Assembly (NCBI RefSeq): GCF_900112175.1
Contig: NZ_FOYT01000001.1
Span: 806,001-870,000 of the forward strand
Reading direction: 5' to 3'
DNA length: 64,000 nt
Source: Halogeometricum rufum
GTDB lineage: Archaea > Halobacteriota > Halobacteria > Halobacteriales > Haloferacaceae
The notes under the pieces are model-generated. The model made no database searches, had not been told where the DNA came from, and saw only the letters and a list, made by a program, of their open reading frames with translations. How positions within the stretch are numbered: the first letter of the stretch is position 1; each line of letters opens with the position of its first letter. Shown piece by piece: positions 44,628 through 53,986 of this stretch. Made by a program: the position numbers and the translations under genes.

Positions 44628-45152
44628 ATGGACATCTACGTCGACGCGACGACGCTTATCTCGTTGGGGAACGTCGGGGAACTGGAACTGCTGACGAACT
44701 TCGACGGACGAATCGTCGTTCTCGATGCCGTGCGCCAAGAGGTCACTAGCCCTGCCGCCTCTGTCGAAGTCGAACGACTTCTCGATCAGGGTTCTGCCTC
44801 CAGAGCCGCCCACAAGGGTGCGTATATTCCTTCCGCCGCAGACATCCTCGGAGATGACGAACTGAACGGGGATATCGCCGTCGTTACTGCGGTTCTTCGA
44901 GCGAACGAACAGAGTAAGTCCGTGGCCGTCGTCTCTGACGACCGACGCGTCAGGACCGTCGCCGAAAATTTGGGTGCAACCGTCACCGGAACTATCGGTG
45001 TCGTCGTCCGGGCCGTTCACGAGGGGATGTCGCCCGACGAGGCAAAAGAACTCGTCCGCCGCCTCGACTCGCAGGGCCTTCATATGACGGGCGAACTCCG
45101 CGAGACGGCGTACCGTCTCGTCGACGAGGCTGCGAAAGAACACGAGGAGTGA
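44628..45152 (+). CDS. PIN-like (DUF3368-type) toxin
   Basis: 174-residue candidate RNase. The PIN-like core opens MDIYVDATTLISLGNVGELELL, with the first acidic Asp (D6), and continues to AVVSDDRRVRTVAENLGATVTGTIGVVVRAV (further acidic residues), matching DUF3368 proteins that form TA pairs with UPF0175. It should cut RNA when the antitoxin is lost. Start abuts the antitoxin stop without a gap. Confidence 0.85.
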   Translation: MDIYVDATTLISLGNVGELELLTNFDGRIVVLDAVRQEVTSPAASVEVERLLDQGSASRAAHKGAYIPSAADILGDDELNGDIAVVTAVLRANEQSKSVAVVSDDRRVRTVAENLGATVTGTIGVVVRAVHEGMSPDEAKELVRRLDSQGLHMTGELRETAYRLVDEAAKEHEE

Positions 45153-45494
45153 TTGCGGCGTCGCCTACGGAGAGAGCCGCTGTCGGTCCGACGAGAGTCG
45201 CTGACGCTCCTCTCGTTGGCTCGCCACGTCTTCGCCCTCCGGCGACAGCCGCTGCCGGTCTCGCGGGAACACGGTCGCGGCGAAGCCGCTCCCCGTTCCC
45301 GCTCGCCCGCGCCGCGACTCTACGGAGAGAGTCGCTGCCGGTCTCGCGGGAACAGCGAAAAGCTCGCTTCGCTCGCTTTTCTGGCCCCCGCGCTCGTCGT
45401 CGCGGCGTCGCCTACGGCGACAGCCGCTGCCGGTCTCGCGGGAACACGGTCGCGGCGAAGCCGCTCCCAGTTCCCGCTCGCCCGCGCCGCGACT
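45153..45494. other. intergenic region made of aspS-end repeats
   Basis: 342 bases without a gene. It consists of an almost perfect second copy of the 115-base segment that covers the aspS 3' end, a partial copy at about 45162-45203, and a haloarchaeal-style hairpin GAAAAGC-11 bases-GCTTTTC at 45357-45381. Translation in any frame gives only Arg/Pro/Ala-rich nonsense. Confidence 0.75.
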
Positions 45495-45529
45495 CTACGG
45501 AGAGAGCCGCTGCCGGTCTCGCGGGAACA
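45240..45529. repeat. 115-base direct repeat (113/115) with internal 24-base repeats
   Basis: Copy 1 at 45240-45354 and copy 2 at 45415-45529 differ at two bases. Each copy contains GCCGCTGCCGGTCTCGCG (or GTCGCTG...) at both ends, so four copies of this 24-base unit occur, at 45248-45271, 45331-45354, 45423-45446 and 45506-45529. The last one is the C-terminal coding end of aspS (minus strand, encoding PRDRQRL). Copies 2 and 4 also repeat the stop codon. Confidence 0.93.
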
Positions 45530-46799
45530 ACACCGCTTCCCGGATGTTGTCGAGTCCGAGCATCGTCATCACGAGACGCTCGCCGCCGAGGCCCCAGCCC
45601 GCGTGCGGAGGCATGCCGTACTTGAACATCTTCGTGTAGTACTCGAACTGGTCGGGGTCGAGCCCTTGCTGTTCGAAGCCGGCCACGAGGTGGTCGTAGC
45701 GGTGTTCACGCTGACCGCCGGAGACGAGTTCCATCCGCGGGTGCATCATGTCGAAGCCCGTCGAGAGCTGCTCGTCGTCGTCGTGGTCCTTGATGTAGAA
45801 CGGCTTTATCTCGGAGGGCCAGTCGGTGATGAAGTAGTGCTCGCCGACGTCCTCGCCGAGCGCTCGCTCCGCCTCGGTGGACAGGTCGTCGCCCCACACG
45901 AGTTGCACGTCGAGTGCGCCCGTGGCGTTGACGCGTTCGATGGCCTCCTCGTAGCTGAGACGCGGGAACTCGCCCTCGGGCACCTCGAACTCCTCGTCCA
46001 GACCGAGCAGTTCGAGTTCGCGTTCGCAGTTCTCGGCGACGCCCTCGTAGGCGGCCTTGACGACGTGTTCGCAGGCGTCCATCGCCTCCGTGTGGTCGTA
46101 GAACGCCGACTCGAAGTCGATGGACGTGGCCTCGTTCAGGTGCCGCGGCGTGTTGTGCTCCTCCGCGCGGAAGATGGGGCCCACCTCGAAGACGCGTTCG
46201 AGACCCGAGCCGACCATGAGCTGTTTGAACAACTGCGGCGACTGGTTCATGAACGCCTCTTTGCCGAAGTACGTGATGGGGAACAGCTCCGTGCCGCCCT
46301 CGGTGCCGGTGGCGACTATCTTCGGCGTGTTGATCTCCGTCGCGTTGAGGCCGCGGAAGGCGTCGCGGACCGAGCGGAGAATCTCCGCCCGAATCTCGAA
46401 GATGGCCTTCACCTCGTCCTTTCGGAGGTCGAGCGTCCGGTTGTCGAGTCGCGTCGAGAGTTCGGCGTCGACCTTTCCCGAGGGGTCGAGGGGGAGTTGC
46501 GTGTCCGCCTCGGCCATCACGTCGATGCTCTCCGGGACGATTTCGACGCCCGTGGGCGCGCGAGGCTCCTCCTTCACGTCGCCCGTGACGGAGACGACGC
46601 TCTCGCGGGCGACGTCGAGGCCCGTCTCGACGAGGTCCTCGTCCATCTCGTCCTTCTCGAGTTTGATCTGTATCTTGCCGCTCTTGTCGCGCAGGATGAG
46701 GAAGGCGATGCCCCCGAGGTCGCGCACCTCGTGGACCCACCCCGCGACGGTGACGCTGTCGCCGGGCGCCGCGTCTGCCGTGTAGGTACGGTTCTGCAT
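45495..46799 (-). CDS. aspS: aspartyl-tRNA synthetase, non-discriminating type
   Basis: 434-residue class II synthetase. The N-terminal OB domain has [12 protein letters not shown] with His23, the mark of non-discriminating archaeal AspRS, and the catalytic core ends with the motif-3 [15 protein letters not shown]. The end is [17 protein letters not shown], as in relatives. It would charge both tRNA-Asp and tRNA-Asn, with amidation by GatCAB (GatB is at 54 kb). Start ATG at 46799 after TTAAAAAC at about 46824-46832. Confidence 0.95.
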   Translation of the reverse strand: MQNRTYTADAAPGDSVTVAGWVHEVRDLGGIAFLILRDKSGKIQIKLEKDEMDEDLVETGLDVARESVVSVTGDVKEEPRAPTGVEIVPESIDVMAEADTQLPLDPSGKVDAELSTRLDNRTLDLRKDEVKAIFEIRAEILRSVRDAFRGLNATEINTPKIVATGTEGGTELFPITYFGKEAFMNQSPQLFKQLMVGSGLERVFEVGPIFRAEEHNTPRHLNEATSIDFESAFYDHTEAMDACEHVVKAAYEGVAENCERELELLGLDEEFEVPEGEFPRLSYEEAIERVNATGALDVQLVWGDDLSTEAERALGEDVGEHYFITDWPSEIKPFYIKDHDDDEQLSTGFDMMHPRMELVSGGQREHRYDHLVAGFEQQGLDPDQFEYYTKMFKYGMPPHAGWGLGGERLVMTMLGLDNIREAVLFPRDRQRLSP

Positions 46800-46965
46800 G
46801 TGCCGTGATTCCGGCCGCCCGGTCTTAAAAACGGTCGTTTCGGACTGCCGACCGCGCCGGAACCACACGTTCGATGCGGCACGACGCGGCCCGTCCGCTC
46901 GCTCGCTGACTCGCGTCTCCTCGCCTGAAGGTATATGTAGGGAGACGGGGCCAGACGGCTCACCG

Positions 46966-47697
46966 ATGTTCGACGCACTCGCCGACCGCGCACCGTTCGA
47001 CGCCGACCGGACAGACACGCTCCTCGTGGGGACGCTCCTCACCCTCGCGACGGCCTCGGCGCCCGTCGTCGGACTCCTCGTCCTCGGCTACGCCGTCCGC
47101 ACGACGCGTCGGCGGGCGCGCGGTGAGGGCCTCCCGGCGTTCGACGACTGGCGCGCTCTCGCCGGCGACGGCGTCCGCGCCGCCGCCGCGACGAGCGTAC
47201 TCCACCTCCCGGCGGCCGCCGTCGTCGCCGTCGTCGGCCTCGACCGGATGCTCCGCGGCGCGTCGTCGCTGGCGTACCTGAGTCACTACGCGCTCTCGCC
47301 GGACTACGGAGCGGTGGCCGCCATCGCCGCCGTCGCCCTCCTCGAACTGGTCGCCGGCTACCTCTCGGTTGCGACGCTGGTCGGCCTCGCCCGCACGGGG
47401 GCCGTGGACGCCCGCCTCCCGTCCGTGGTCGCCGAACTCGTCCGAGACCCCCGGTTCGGCCGCGCGTTCGGCCTCACCCTCGCCGTCGGCGGCGGCGCCC
47501 GCCTCGCGCGACTCGCACTCGCGACGCTCCCGGTCGTGGGCGAACCGCTCGGCGCGTTCGTCTCGTTCGTCGGCGTCGTCGTCGCGGCGTCCGTCCTCGC
47601 GAGCGTCGTCGACGGCCGCGACGACCGACTCGCGTCCGCCGCCGAGGCCCTCGGCCGCGACGGCGTCGATTCCGACGGCTACCGCTCGAACGCCTGA
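46966..47697 (+). CDS. DUF4013 family membrane protein
   Basis: 243-residue protein with about five membrane helices. Family features are the early [23 protein letters not shown], between helices 1 and 2, and [24 protein letters not shown] late. Function unknown. TATA-like GGTATATGTAG at about 46930-46940 gives a leaderless start at 46966. It diverges from aspS. Confidence 0.83.
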   Translation: MFDALADRAPFDADRTDTLLVGTLLTLATASAPVVGLLVLGYAVRTTRRRARGEGLPAFDDWRALAGDGVRAAAATSVLHLPAAAVVAVVGLDRMLRGASSLAYLSHYALSPDYGAVAAIAAVALLELVAGYLSVATLVGLARTGAVDARLPSVVAELVRDPRFGRAFGLTLAVGGGARLARLALATLPVVGEPLGAFVSFVGVVVAASVLASVVDGRDDRLASAAEALGRDGVDSDGYRSNA

Positions 47698-47860
47698 TGG
47701 ACGCCGACGCGCCCGACGAGGTGCCGGAGGACGACGCGGACGGTCGACGAGTCGGCGAGACTGCGAGGAGAGACGTGTAGGGGAAAGGAGTGCCGTAGAG
47801 ACCGAGAGCGGTCCGGAACCACTCTCGGCGCTCACGTCGCTGCGACGCCGCGCCGCGACC

Positions 47861-48583
47861 TTACGCTTCGGCGCGTTCCTTCATCGCGTCGCGCGCGCCC
47901 TCGACGGTCTCTCGCACCGCGTCGACGCCCTCGTCGTGGAGGAGGTCGCCGACCACGACGACGTCCGTGTGCTGACCCATCTCGTACGCGGAGTCGTAGT
48001 CGTGGATGCCGCCGCCGTAGAACAGCGTGCAGTCGTCCAGCGCGTCGTGTGCCGCCTGCACCTTCTCGGTGTCGCCGAACGTGCCCGAGTACTCTACGTA
48101 CACGATCTCTTGGCCGAACATCCGCTCTGCGACGGCGGCGTAGGAGGCGACGTCGTCCACGGCGAGGTCGCAGTTGGCGTCGGTCAGTTGGGCGACGGAC
48201 GCCTCGGGGTTGAGGACGATGTACGCCTCGGTGTGCGTCCGCTCCCAGTCCATGCCGTTCTCGATGCGGACCCACTCCTTGTGGGCACCCGTGATCCAGA
48301 AGGCGTCCTTGGCGTTGAACACCGTCGGGATGAGGTAGCCGTCAAGCGCCTCGTCGTCGACGACGACGCCGGGGTTCGACGGCTCCTGATACAGGGGGAC
48401 GTCGTACTCCGCGCAGGCATCCACGACGCGTTGCATCTTGTCCGCGGTGATGTCGAGGGTGCCGCCGATTTCGATGGCGTCCGTGCCGGTCCGGCAGACG
48501 TCCTCGAACGTCTCGTCTCCCACGAGGTCTTTGTCTGGGTCCACTTTGAGGACGTGGTTCCAGTCGGTCCAAGGCCCGGTCAT
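47861..48583 (-). CDS. phosphoglycerol geranylgeranyltransferase (GGGP synthase)
   Basis: 240-residue TIM-barrel enzyme making 3-O-geranylgeranylglyceryl phosphate, the first ether bond of archaeal lipids, from sn-glycerol-1-phosphate. The opening [13 protein letters not shown] and the [17 protein letters not shown] and [12 protein letters not shown] motifs are typical. The ATG at 48583 follows a TATA-like ATTTTTATCG at about 48609-48617. It lies downstream of topA on the same strand. Confidence 0.93.
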   Translation of the reverse strand: MTGPWTDWNHVLKVDPDKDLVGDETFEDVCRTGTDAIEIGGTLDITADKMQRVVDACAEYDVPLYQEPSNPGVVVDDEALDGYLIPTVFNAKDAFWITGAHKEWVRIENGMDWERTHTEAYIVLNPEASVAQLTDANCDLAVDDVASYAAVAERMFGQEIVYVEYSGTFGDTEKVQAAHDALDDCTLFYGGGIHDYDSAYEMGQHTDVVVVGDLLHDEGVDAVRETVEGARDAMKERAEA

Positions 48584-48814
48584 TGGGCGTACTACCACCG
48601 GGGAGCGATAAAAATGGCGCGGATGAGATGTCTCTCTGCAGATGGTGAAGTTGGTCGAACAGTCGTTCTCGGCATCGCGGAGACGTCCGAGCGACGAACT
48701 CCTCTTTCGCCCCGGAGACACCGTCTCGTACGAAAATCGCGGCGCGATTTTCGGCCGACGACCGAGCGGAGTGAGCGAAGCGAACGAAGCGAGGGAGGAG
48801 CGCTTTTGGCCGAG

Positions 48815-48854
48815 CTTTTGCCGAGGGCCAGCTTGCTGGCCCGCAGCGCAAAAG
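48815..48854. terminator. strong hairpin after topA
   Basis: GGGCCAGC-TT-GCTGGCCC (48825-48842) is a perfect eight-pair stem, extended by an outer CTTTTGC (48815-48821) pairing with GCAAAAG (48848-48854). It lies eight bases beyond the topA stop (48862) and inside a stretch rich in GCGAACGAAGCGAG. Likely end of the topA transcript. Confidence 0.5.
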
Positions 48855-48861
48855 GTCGTAG

Positions 48862-51471
48862 TTAATCCGCCGCCGACTGCCACTTCCGGACCGTGTCGGG
48901 ACCCACGCCGTCCATCAGGTCCGCCAGCGCGTCGGGTTCGGCCTCCTTCAGCGAGGGAACGTCCTCGACGCCGGCGGCCTTCAGTTTCTCGGCCGTCTTC
49001 TCGCCGATGCCCTTCACGCTCTCCAGTTCCGAGCCGTCGACCTGTTCGGCCTGGTACTCCCGGTAGTTGCAGATGGGACAGCCCAGGTCCCACGGTTCCC
49101 TGTCGCTGTCGCCGTAGGTGATGCGAATCTTCGGCAGGTCGTGTTCCTCGCACTCCTCGTCGGTCACCTCGATGTCGCCGCGACGGGGGAGGGGCAGCGA
49201 GTAGTCGCAGTCGGGATAGCGCGTACAGCCGACCAGTCGGGACCCCGACCGGAGGCGCTTGATGGCGAGTTCGCCGCCGTGTTCGCCTTCGACGGCTTCA
49301 CCGTCTCCGTCTCGCGGCGTCTCCGACGCTGCGCCTTCCCCACACTCCGGACACGCGCCGATGACGAGGTCCTCCTCCTCGTCGGCCTCCTCGGCCTTGC
49401 AGAGCGGACAGCCGTGGACGAACGTCTTCCGGCCGGCGAGCATCTTGATGTGGCTCAGCCCGTGTTCCTCGCACTCCTCGTCCATGATGAGCGGTTTGCC
49501 CGTGGAGGGCAGGGGGAGCGTGTACGTGCAGTCGGGGTAGCCGTCACAGCCGATGAAGTACGACCCGCGGCGACTCTTCCGAATCACCAGGTCGTGGTCG
49601 GACTCGGGACACGTGCCGACCGTCTTGTCCGCCTTCAGCGACTTCTGGAGGTGTTTGCCGACCTCCTCGCCGGACTCCATCAGCCCCTCGAACACGTCCT
49701 CGAGAATCTCGCGGGACTCCTCGGTCACGTCGTCGAGGGTGGCCTCGCCGCGCGCGATGGCCTGCATGTCCGCCTCCAACTGGGCGGTCATCTCTTCGGA
49801 CACGATGAGTTCGGCGAACTCCTCGGACGCCTCGACGACGGCGCGGGCCAGTCGGGTCGGCCGCGGCGGGTCGCTCTCGATGTAGTTGCGGTCGTACAGT
49901 TTCTGGATGACGTCGTGCCGCGTCGCCTTCGTCCCGATACCCATCTGCTCCATCGTCTCGATGAGGCGCGACTGGCCGTAGCGACGGGGCGGTTGGGTCT
50001 GCTTGGCCTCCATCTCCGTGTCGGTGACGGCGAGTGCCTCGCCCTCCTCCACGTCGGGGACGAACGACTCGCTGGAGTTGAAGTAGGGGTACACCTCGTG
50101 GTAGCCGGCCTTCACGAGACGCTTGCCGTTGGCCTTCAGCGACAGGCCGCCCGCGTCGGCGACGACGCGCAGGTGTTCCCACTTCGCGGACTCCGCGACG
50201 GTGGCGAAGAAGCGCCGAACGACGAGTTCGTACACCTCCCACTCGTCCTCGGTGAGGTCAGCGCGCGAGGGGAGTTCGCCCGTCGGGTGAATCGGCGGGT
50301 GGTCGGTCGTCTCCTCGTCGCCCGCGGTTGGCTCTATCTCCTCCTGTTCGAGGAGCGTCTGCGCGTCCTCGCCGAACGTCCGGTTGGCGGTGAACTCGTC
50401 GAGGAGTTCCCGCGGGTCGAGGTCTTCGGGGTAGACGGTGTTGTCCGTCCGCGGGTAGGTCATGTAACCCGCGGTGTAGAGGTCCTCCGCGATGCTCATC
50501 GCTCGCTGGGCGGAGTAGCCGAGCGACCCCGCGGCGCGGATGAACTGCGTCGTGTTGAACGGCGCGGGCGGGTCGTCCGTCCGGGTGCGACGGCGGACCG
50601 ACGTGACGGTGGCCGTCTCGACGTTCCGGAGGGTCTCGTAGGCCTCCTCGGCCGCCTCGCCGTCCCAGACGCGTTCGGCCTCGTTGCCGTCCTCGTCGAG
50701 GTAGAAGTACTGCGCCTCGAACGACTCCTCGTCCCGAGCGGACTCGTCCGCTCGGGGGTCAGCCGAGGGCTCCTCGGTGGAGTCTTTCTGCAGGTCGGCG
50801 AACAGTTCCCAGTAGTCCTCGGGGTCGAACGCGTCTATCTCGCGTTCGCGGTCCACGATGAGTTTCAGCGTCGGCCCCTGCACCCGGCCGACGGAGATGA
50901 AGTCGTCGCCGAGTTGCCGGGCGGACAGGGAGAGAAAGCGCGTGAGGGCGGCGCCCCAGACGAGGTCCACTATCTGCCGCGCCTCGCCCGCCGCCGCGAG
51001 GTCGAAGTCCAGTTCGTCGGGGTTCTCGAACGCCTCGGTCACCTCGCGGTCGGTGATGGAGGAGAAGCGCACCCGGTCGACGGGCACGTCCTCGTTCACC
51101 TCCCGCACGAGTTCGTACGCCTCCTTGCCGATGAGTTCGCCCTCGCGGTCGTAGTCGGTGGCGATGACGACGCGACTGGCGTGCCGAGACAGGCGGCGCA
51201 GGGCCGCGACGATGTTCTCCTGCGTCGGGTGTTTGTCGATGGGCGCGTCGATGAGTTCGACCGGTTCCACGTCGCGCCAGTCGTTGTACTCCGGGGGGAA
51301 GTCGACGCCGACGACGTGGCCCGACAGGCCGATGCAGCGCTTGCCACCCCACTTGTAGACGTTGACGCCGTTGACTCGGTCGGACTCGGCGGACTCGCCG
51401 CTCAGGATGTCGGCGATGCGCCGGGCGGCGTTGTCCTTCTCGGTGATGATGAGTTCGGGGCCCTTACTCAT
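48862..51471 (-). CDS. topA: DNA topoisomerase I (archaeal type IA)
   Basis: 869-residue enzyme relaxing negative supercoils. The toprim motif [16 protein letters not shown] and the active-site tyrosine in [12 protein letters not shown] are present; the C-terminus has several C4 zinc motifs (CPESDHD..., [23 protein letters not shown]) and ends with a helix-hairpin-helix ([16 protein letters not shown]). The helix-hairpin-helix tail is a haloarchaeal addition. ATG at 51471, with CCTAAACC as a possible TATA box at about 51497. The upstream 288 bases contain alternating purine/pyrimidine runs. Confidence 0.95.
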   Translation of the reverse strand: MSKGPELIITEKDNAARRIADILSGESAESDRVNGVNVYKWGGKRCIGLSGHVVGVDFPPEYNDWRDVEPVELIDAPIDKHPTQENIVAALRRLSRHASRVVIATDYDREGELIGKEAYELVREVNEDVPVDRVRFSSITDREVTEAFENPDELDFDLAAAGEARQIVDLVWGAALTRFLSLSARQLGDDFISVGRVQGPTLKLIVDREREIDAFDPEDYWELFADLQKDSTEEPSADPRADESARDEESFEAQYFYLDEDGNEAERVWDGEAAEEAYETLRNVETATVTSVRRRTRTDDPPAPFNTTQFIRAAGSLGYSAQRAMSIAEDLYTAGYMTYPRTDNTVYPEDLDPRELLDEFTANRTFGEDAQTLLEQEEIEPTAGDEETTDHPPIHPTGELPSRADLTEDEWEVYELVVRRFFATVAESAKWEHLRVVADAGGLSLKANGKRLVKAGYHEVYPYFNSSESFVPDVEEGEALAVTDTEMEAKQTQPPRRYGQSRLIETMEQMGIGTKATRHDVIQKLYDRNYIESDPPRPTRLARAVVEASEEFAELIVSEEMTAQLEADMQAIARGEATLDDVTEESREILEDVFEGLMESGEEVGKHLQKSLKADKTVGTCPESDHDLVIRKSRRGSYFIGCDGYPDCTYTLPLPSTGKPLIMDEECEEHGLSHIKMLAGRKTFVHGCPLCKAEEADEEEDLVIGACPECGEGAASETPRDGDGEAVEGEHGGELAIKRLRSGSRLVGCTRYPDCDYSLPLPRRGDIEVTDEECEEHDLPKIRITYGDSDREPWDLGCPICNYREYQAEQVDGSELESVKGIGEKTAEKLKAAGVEDVPSLKEAEPDALADLMDGVGPDTVRKWQSAAD

Positions 51472-51759
51472 TGGCCGGCGATATGCGAGGGCGTGGCCTA
51501 AACCTTTCGCGCCGATTCCGCGGAAATCGCCGGCCAGCGCGGGCGTGCGAGCGAACGTGCGTGCGGGCGAACGTGTGTGCGATGCGACGTGCAGAGGTGC
51601 ATGCGTCGCGGCGTGGTGCGGAATGCGGTGCGGGAGAGACGACGCGGACGGGGTGGCGGGCGCCGACGACGGGGAGAGGGGCGCATCCACGACGAGGCAA
51701 CCGGCAACGGGGGACCGTTCCCCAACGCATAGGTAGCGGCACGTGGTGTTGCACGTACC
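51472..51759. other. intergenic region with alternating purine-pyrimidine runs
   Basis: No gene. It holds ACGTGCGTGCG (51555-51565), ACGTGTGTGCG (51571-51581) and GTGCATGCGT (51597-51606), all strictly alternating, which could form Z-DNA under superhelical stress, about 84-135 bases before topA. The rest is GC-rich and shows nothing else. Confidence 0.6.
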
Positions 51760-53193
51760 GTGTCCGACCGCGAGAGCCGAATCGACGTGACCGAGGGAGC
51801 GGTGACGCCGAAACTCCTCTCCCTGTCGTGGCCCCTCGTCGCGGGCAACCTCCTGCAGACGTTCTACAATCTCGCGGACATGTTTTGGGTCGGTCGCGTC
51901 GGGTCGGAGGCCGTCGCCGCCGTCTCGCTGATGTTCCCCACCGCGTGGATGTTCGTCTCCGTCGCGATGGGCGTCACCGCGGCCGCGGTGGCTCTCGTCT
52001 CCCAGCACGTCGGCGCGGGCGACGACAGGGCGGCGGAACGAGTCGTCGGCCAGACGCTCCTGCTCGCCGTCGCCGTCGGCGTCCTCCTCGGTATCGTCGG
52101 CTACCTCGGGAGACACCCGTTGCTCGCCCTCATCGGCGCGGAGGGCCGCGTCTACACCGAAGCGCTCGCCTACGCCGAAGTGCTGTTCGTGACGCTGCCG
52201 TTCACGTTCGTCTTCTTCGCGTTCCGCGCCGTCCTGCGCGGCGCGGGCGACACCCGGACGGCGATGTGGCTGGTGGTCGTCAGCGCCGGCCTCAACGTCG
52301 TTCTCGACCCGCTCTTCATCCTCGGCTGGGGCTCCCTCGGCGTCGAGGCGATGGGGACGCGCGGTGCCGCCGTCGCGACACTCGTCGCGCGCGTCGTCGC
52401 CGCCGTCGCCGGCCTCGCCATCCTCCTGCACGGCGGGTGGGGGGCGCGCCTCCGCCTGCCCGACTTGCGCCCGGACCCCGCGCTCCTCCGGAAACTCGTC
52501 GACGTGGGCTACCCGGCGACGCTGGACGGTCTCGCGCGGAGTTTCGCCGCCGTCGCCCTCGCCGCCCTCGTCGCCCGGTTCGGCGCCGTCGCCACCGCCG
52601 CCTACGGCATCGGTCTGCGCCTCATGTCCGTCTCCTGGACCGTCAGCGGTGCGGTGGGGCAGGCCGCGGCGACGGGCGTCGGCCAGAATCTCGGCGCGGG
52701 CACGCCGGACCGCGCGGCGGAGGTGACGTGGAAGGCGACGGCGGGGACGATGGCGATTCTCGGCGCCGTCGGCGCCGTGGTCTGGGCGTTCCCCGCCGTC
52801 TTCGTGCGCGTGTTCATCGGCGACGCCGCCGTCGTCGCCGCCGGCGTCGAGATGCTCACGATAGTCGCCCCGTTCTGGGCGTTCCTCGGCGGACTGATGG
52901 TGATCCAGGGCGCGTTCCGGGGCGCGGGTCGGACCCGCATCTCGATGGCGCTGTCGCTGATTTCGCGGTGGGTCGTCCGCTTCCCGGCGGCGTTCGTCCT
53001 CGCGTACGCGCTCTCGTGGGGCGTCACCGGGCTCTGGTGGGCGCTATCGCTGTCGGGCGTCGTCACGTTCGCCGTCGGCTGTCTGTGGTTCCTCCGCGGC
53101 GATTGGCGCTCCGCCGTCGTCGGGAGCGCCGACGAAGACGCGTCCGACGACGCTCGACAGGACGACGAGGACGCGCCGTCCGTCGCCGACTGA
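51760..53193 (+). CDS. MATE family efflux transporter
   Basis: 477-residue exporter with twelve helices in two six-helix halves, using an H+ or Na+ gradient. The first half has LADMFWVGRVGSEAVAAVSLMFP, the second GLWWALSLSGVVTFAVGC; the repeat of the PxxGA-type segment is visible. The acidic tail (Asp/Ala-rich, 35 residues) is cytoplasmic. Likely substrates are drugs or metabolites. GTG start at 51760. Confidence 0.88.
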   Translation: MSDRESRIDVTEGAVTPKLLSLSWPLVAGNLLQTFYNLADMFWVGRVGSEAVAAVSLMFPTAWMFVSVAMGVTAAAVALVSQHVGAGDDRAAERVVGQTLLLAVAVGVLLGIVGYLGRHPLLALIGAEGRVYTEALAYAEVLFVTLPFTFVFFAFRAVLRGAGDTRTAMWLVVVSAGLNVVLDPLFILGWGSLGVEAMGTRGAAVATLVARVVAAVAGLAILLHGGWGARLRLPDLRPDPALLRKLVDVGYPATLDGLARSFAAVALAALVARFGAVATAAYGIGLRLMSVSWTVSGAVGQAAATGVGQNLGAGTPDRAAEVTWKATAGTMAILGAVGAVVWAFPAVFVRVFIGDAAVVAAGVEMLTIVAPFWAFLGGLMVIQGAFRGAGRTRISMALSLISRWVVRFPAAFVLAYALSWGVTGLWWALSLSGVVTFAVGCLWFLRGDWRSAVVGSADEDASDDARQDDEDAPSVAD

Positions 53194-53265
53194 GGCCGGT
53201 CAGCGCGCCAGAGTCTCCCGTTTCCCAGAAAAAGTGACAAGTAGATGTATGTCCCACGTTCACGC

Positions 53266-53445
53266 ATGTCGCACACACCAGACCTCCCCGAGGAGTACGT
53301 CTGTACCGGCTGTCACGCCATCTACGCCGGGACGGTGTCTAACGACGGCGACACCCACCGCTTCGAGGCGCCGGACGAGTGCGCGGCCTGCGGTTCGACG
53401 GCGTTCGTACCGCTCGAACAGTACGTTCACGAGGCGAGTGCGTAA
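53266..53445 (+). CDS. small zinc-ribbon protein
   Basis: 59-residue protein with CTGCHAIYAG and CAACGSTAF, a CxxC-CxxC zinc knuckle. Start MSHTPD at 53266. Function unknown; similar tiny zinc proteins are common in haloarchaea. Confidence 0.8.
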   Translation: MSHTPDLPEEYVCTGCHAIYAGTVSNDGDTHRFEAPDECAACGSTAFVPLEQYVHEASA

Positions 53446-53546
53446 GCGGGACGTGGGGTTCACCGGGCGTGGGGGCGGTCCACCGGACGTGAGAGCCGAG
53501 ACGGACCGCCCGTAGATTCATCCCTCTGGCGGCCCACGGTCGAGCG

Positions 53547-53900
53547 ATGGCTGGCGAGTCCGCGGCCGTACGATGGGTGAATCTGGGCGTCCGGTTCGGA
53601 CTGGAGATGGGGGCGTTGGCCGCCCTCGCGTACTGGGGAGTCCGAACCGGTGACGGTCTGCCCGCGCAGGTGGGTCTGGGACTCGGCGCTCCCCTCCTCG
53701 CGGCCGTCGTGTGGGGACTGTTCGTCGCGCCGAAGGCCCGGTTCACGCTCGCGCCGGTCGCTCGACTCGGCGTCGGACTCGGGGTGTTCGCCGCGGCGGC
53801 GGCCGCCCTCGTCGTCTCCGGGTTTCCGACGCTCGGCGTCGCGTACGGGGCCGTCGCACTCGTCAACAGCGTGTGGGTGTACGCGAACGGCGACCTGTGA
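53547..53900 (+). CDS. YrdB family membrane protein (DUF2568)
   Basis: 117-residue protein with four helices. The conserved NLGVRFGLEMGALAALAYWG and VWGLFVAPKARFTL identify YrdB. Function unknown. Its stop codon lies at the start of a 28-base tandem repeat. Start ATG at 53547. Confidence 0.85.
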   Translation: MAGESAAVRWVNLGVRFGLEMGALAALAYWGVRTGDGLPAQVGLGLGAPLLAAVVWGLFVAPKARFTLAPVARLGVGLGVFAAAAAALVVSGFPTLGVAYGAVALVNSVWVYANGDL

Positions 53901-53977
53901 CGGGTCGTCGGAAGGCGGTGATCTGTGACGGGTCGTCGGAAGGCGGTGATCTGTGACGGGTCGTCGGAAGGCGGCGA
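53895..53977. repeat. three tandem 28-base units over a stop codon
   Basis: Unit CTGTGACGGGTCGTCGGAAG... of 28 bases begins at 53895, 53923 and 53951; units 1 and 2 are identical, unit 3 differs at its end. The first contains the TGA of the YrdB gene, so three TGA copies in the same context follow. No spacers: not CRISPR. Confidence 0.93.
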
Positions 53978-53986
53978 CGGACGGGG

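Noticed and set aside
45153-45494. Insertion sequence or integration site beside the toxin-antitoxin pair
   Set aside because: No transposase, integrase or terminal inverted repeats; the repeats come from aspS.
48862-52431. 1189-residue extension of topA upstream
   Set aside because: Residues before MSKGPELI are Arg/Asp-rich noise crossing the MATE gene; true start is at 51471.
53895-53977. Possible small CRISPR array
   Set aside because: The 28-base units are contiguous with no spacers, and no cas genes are near.
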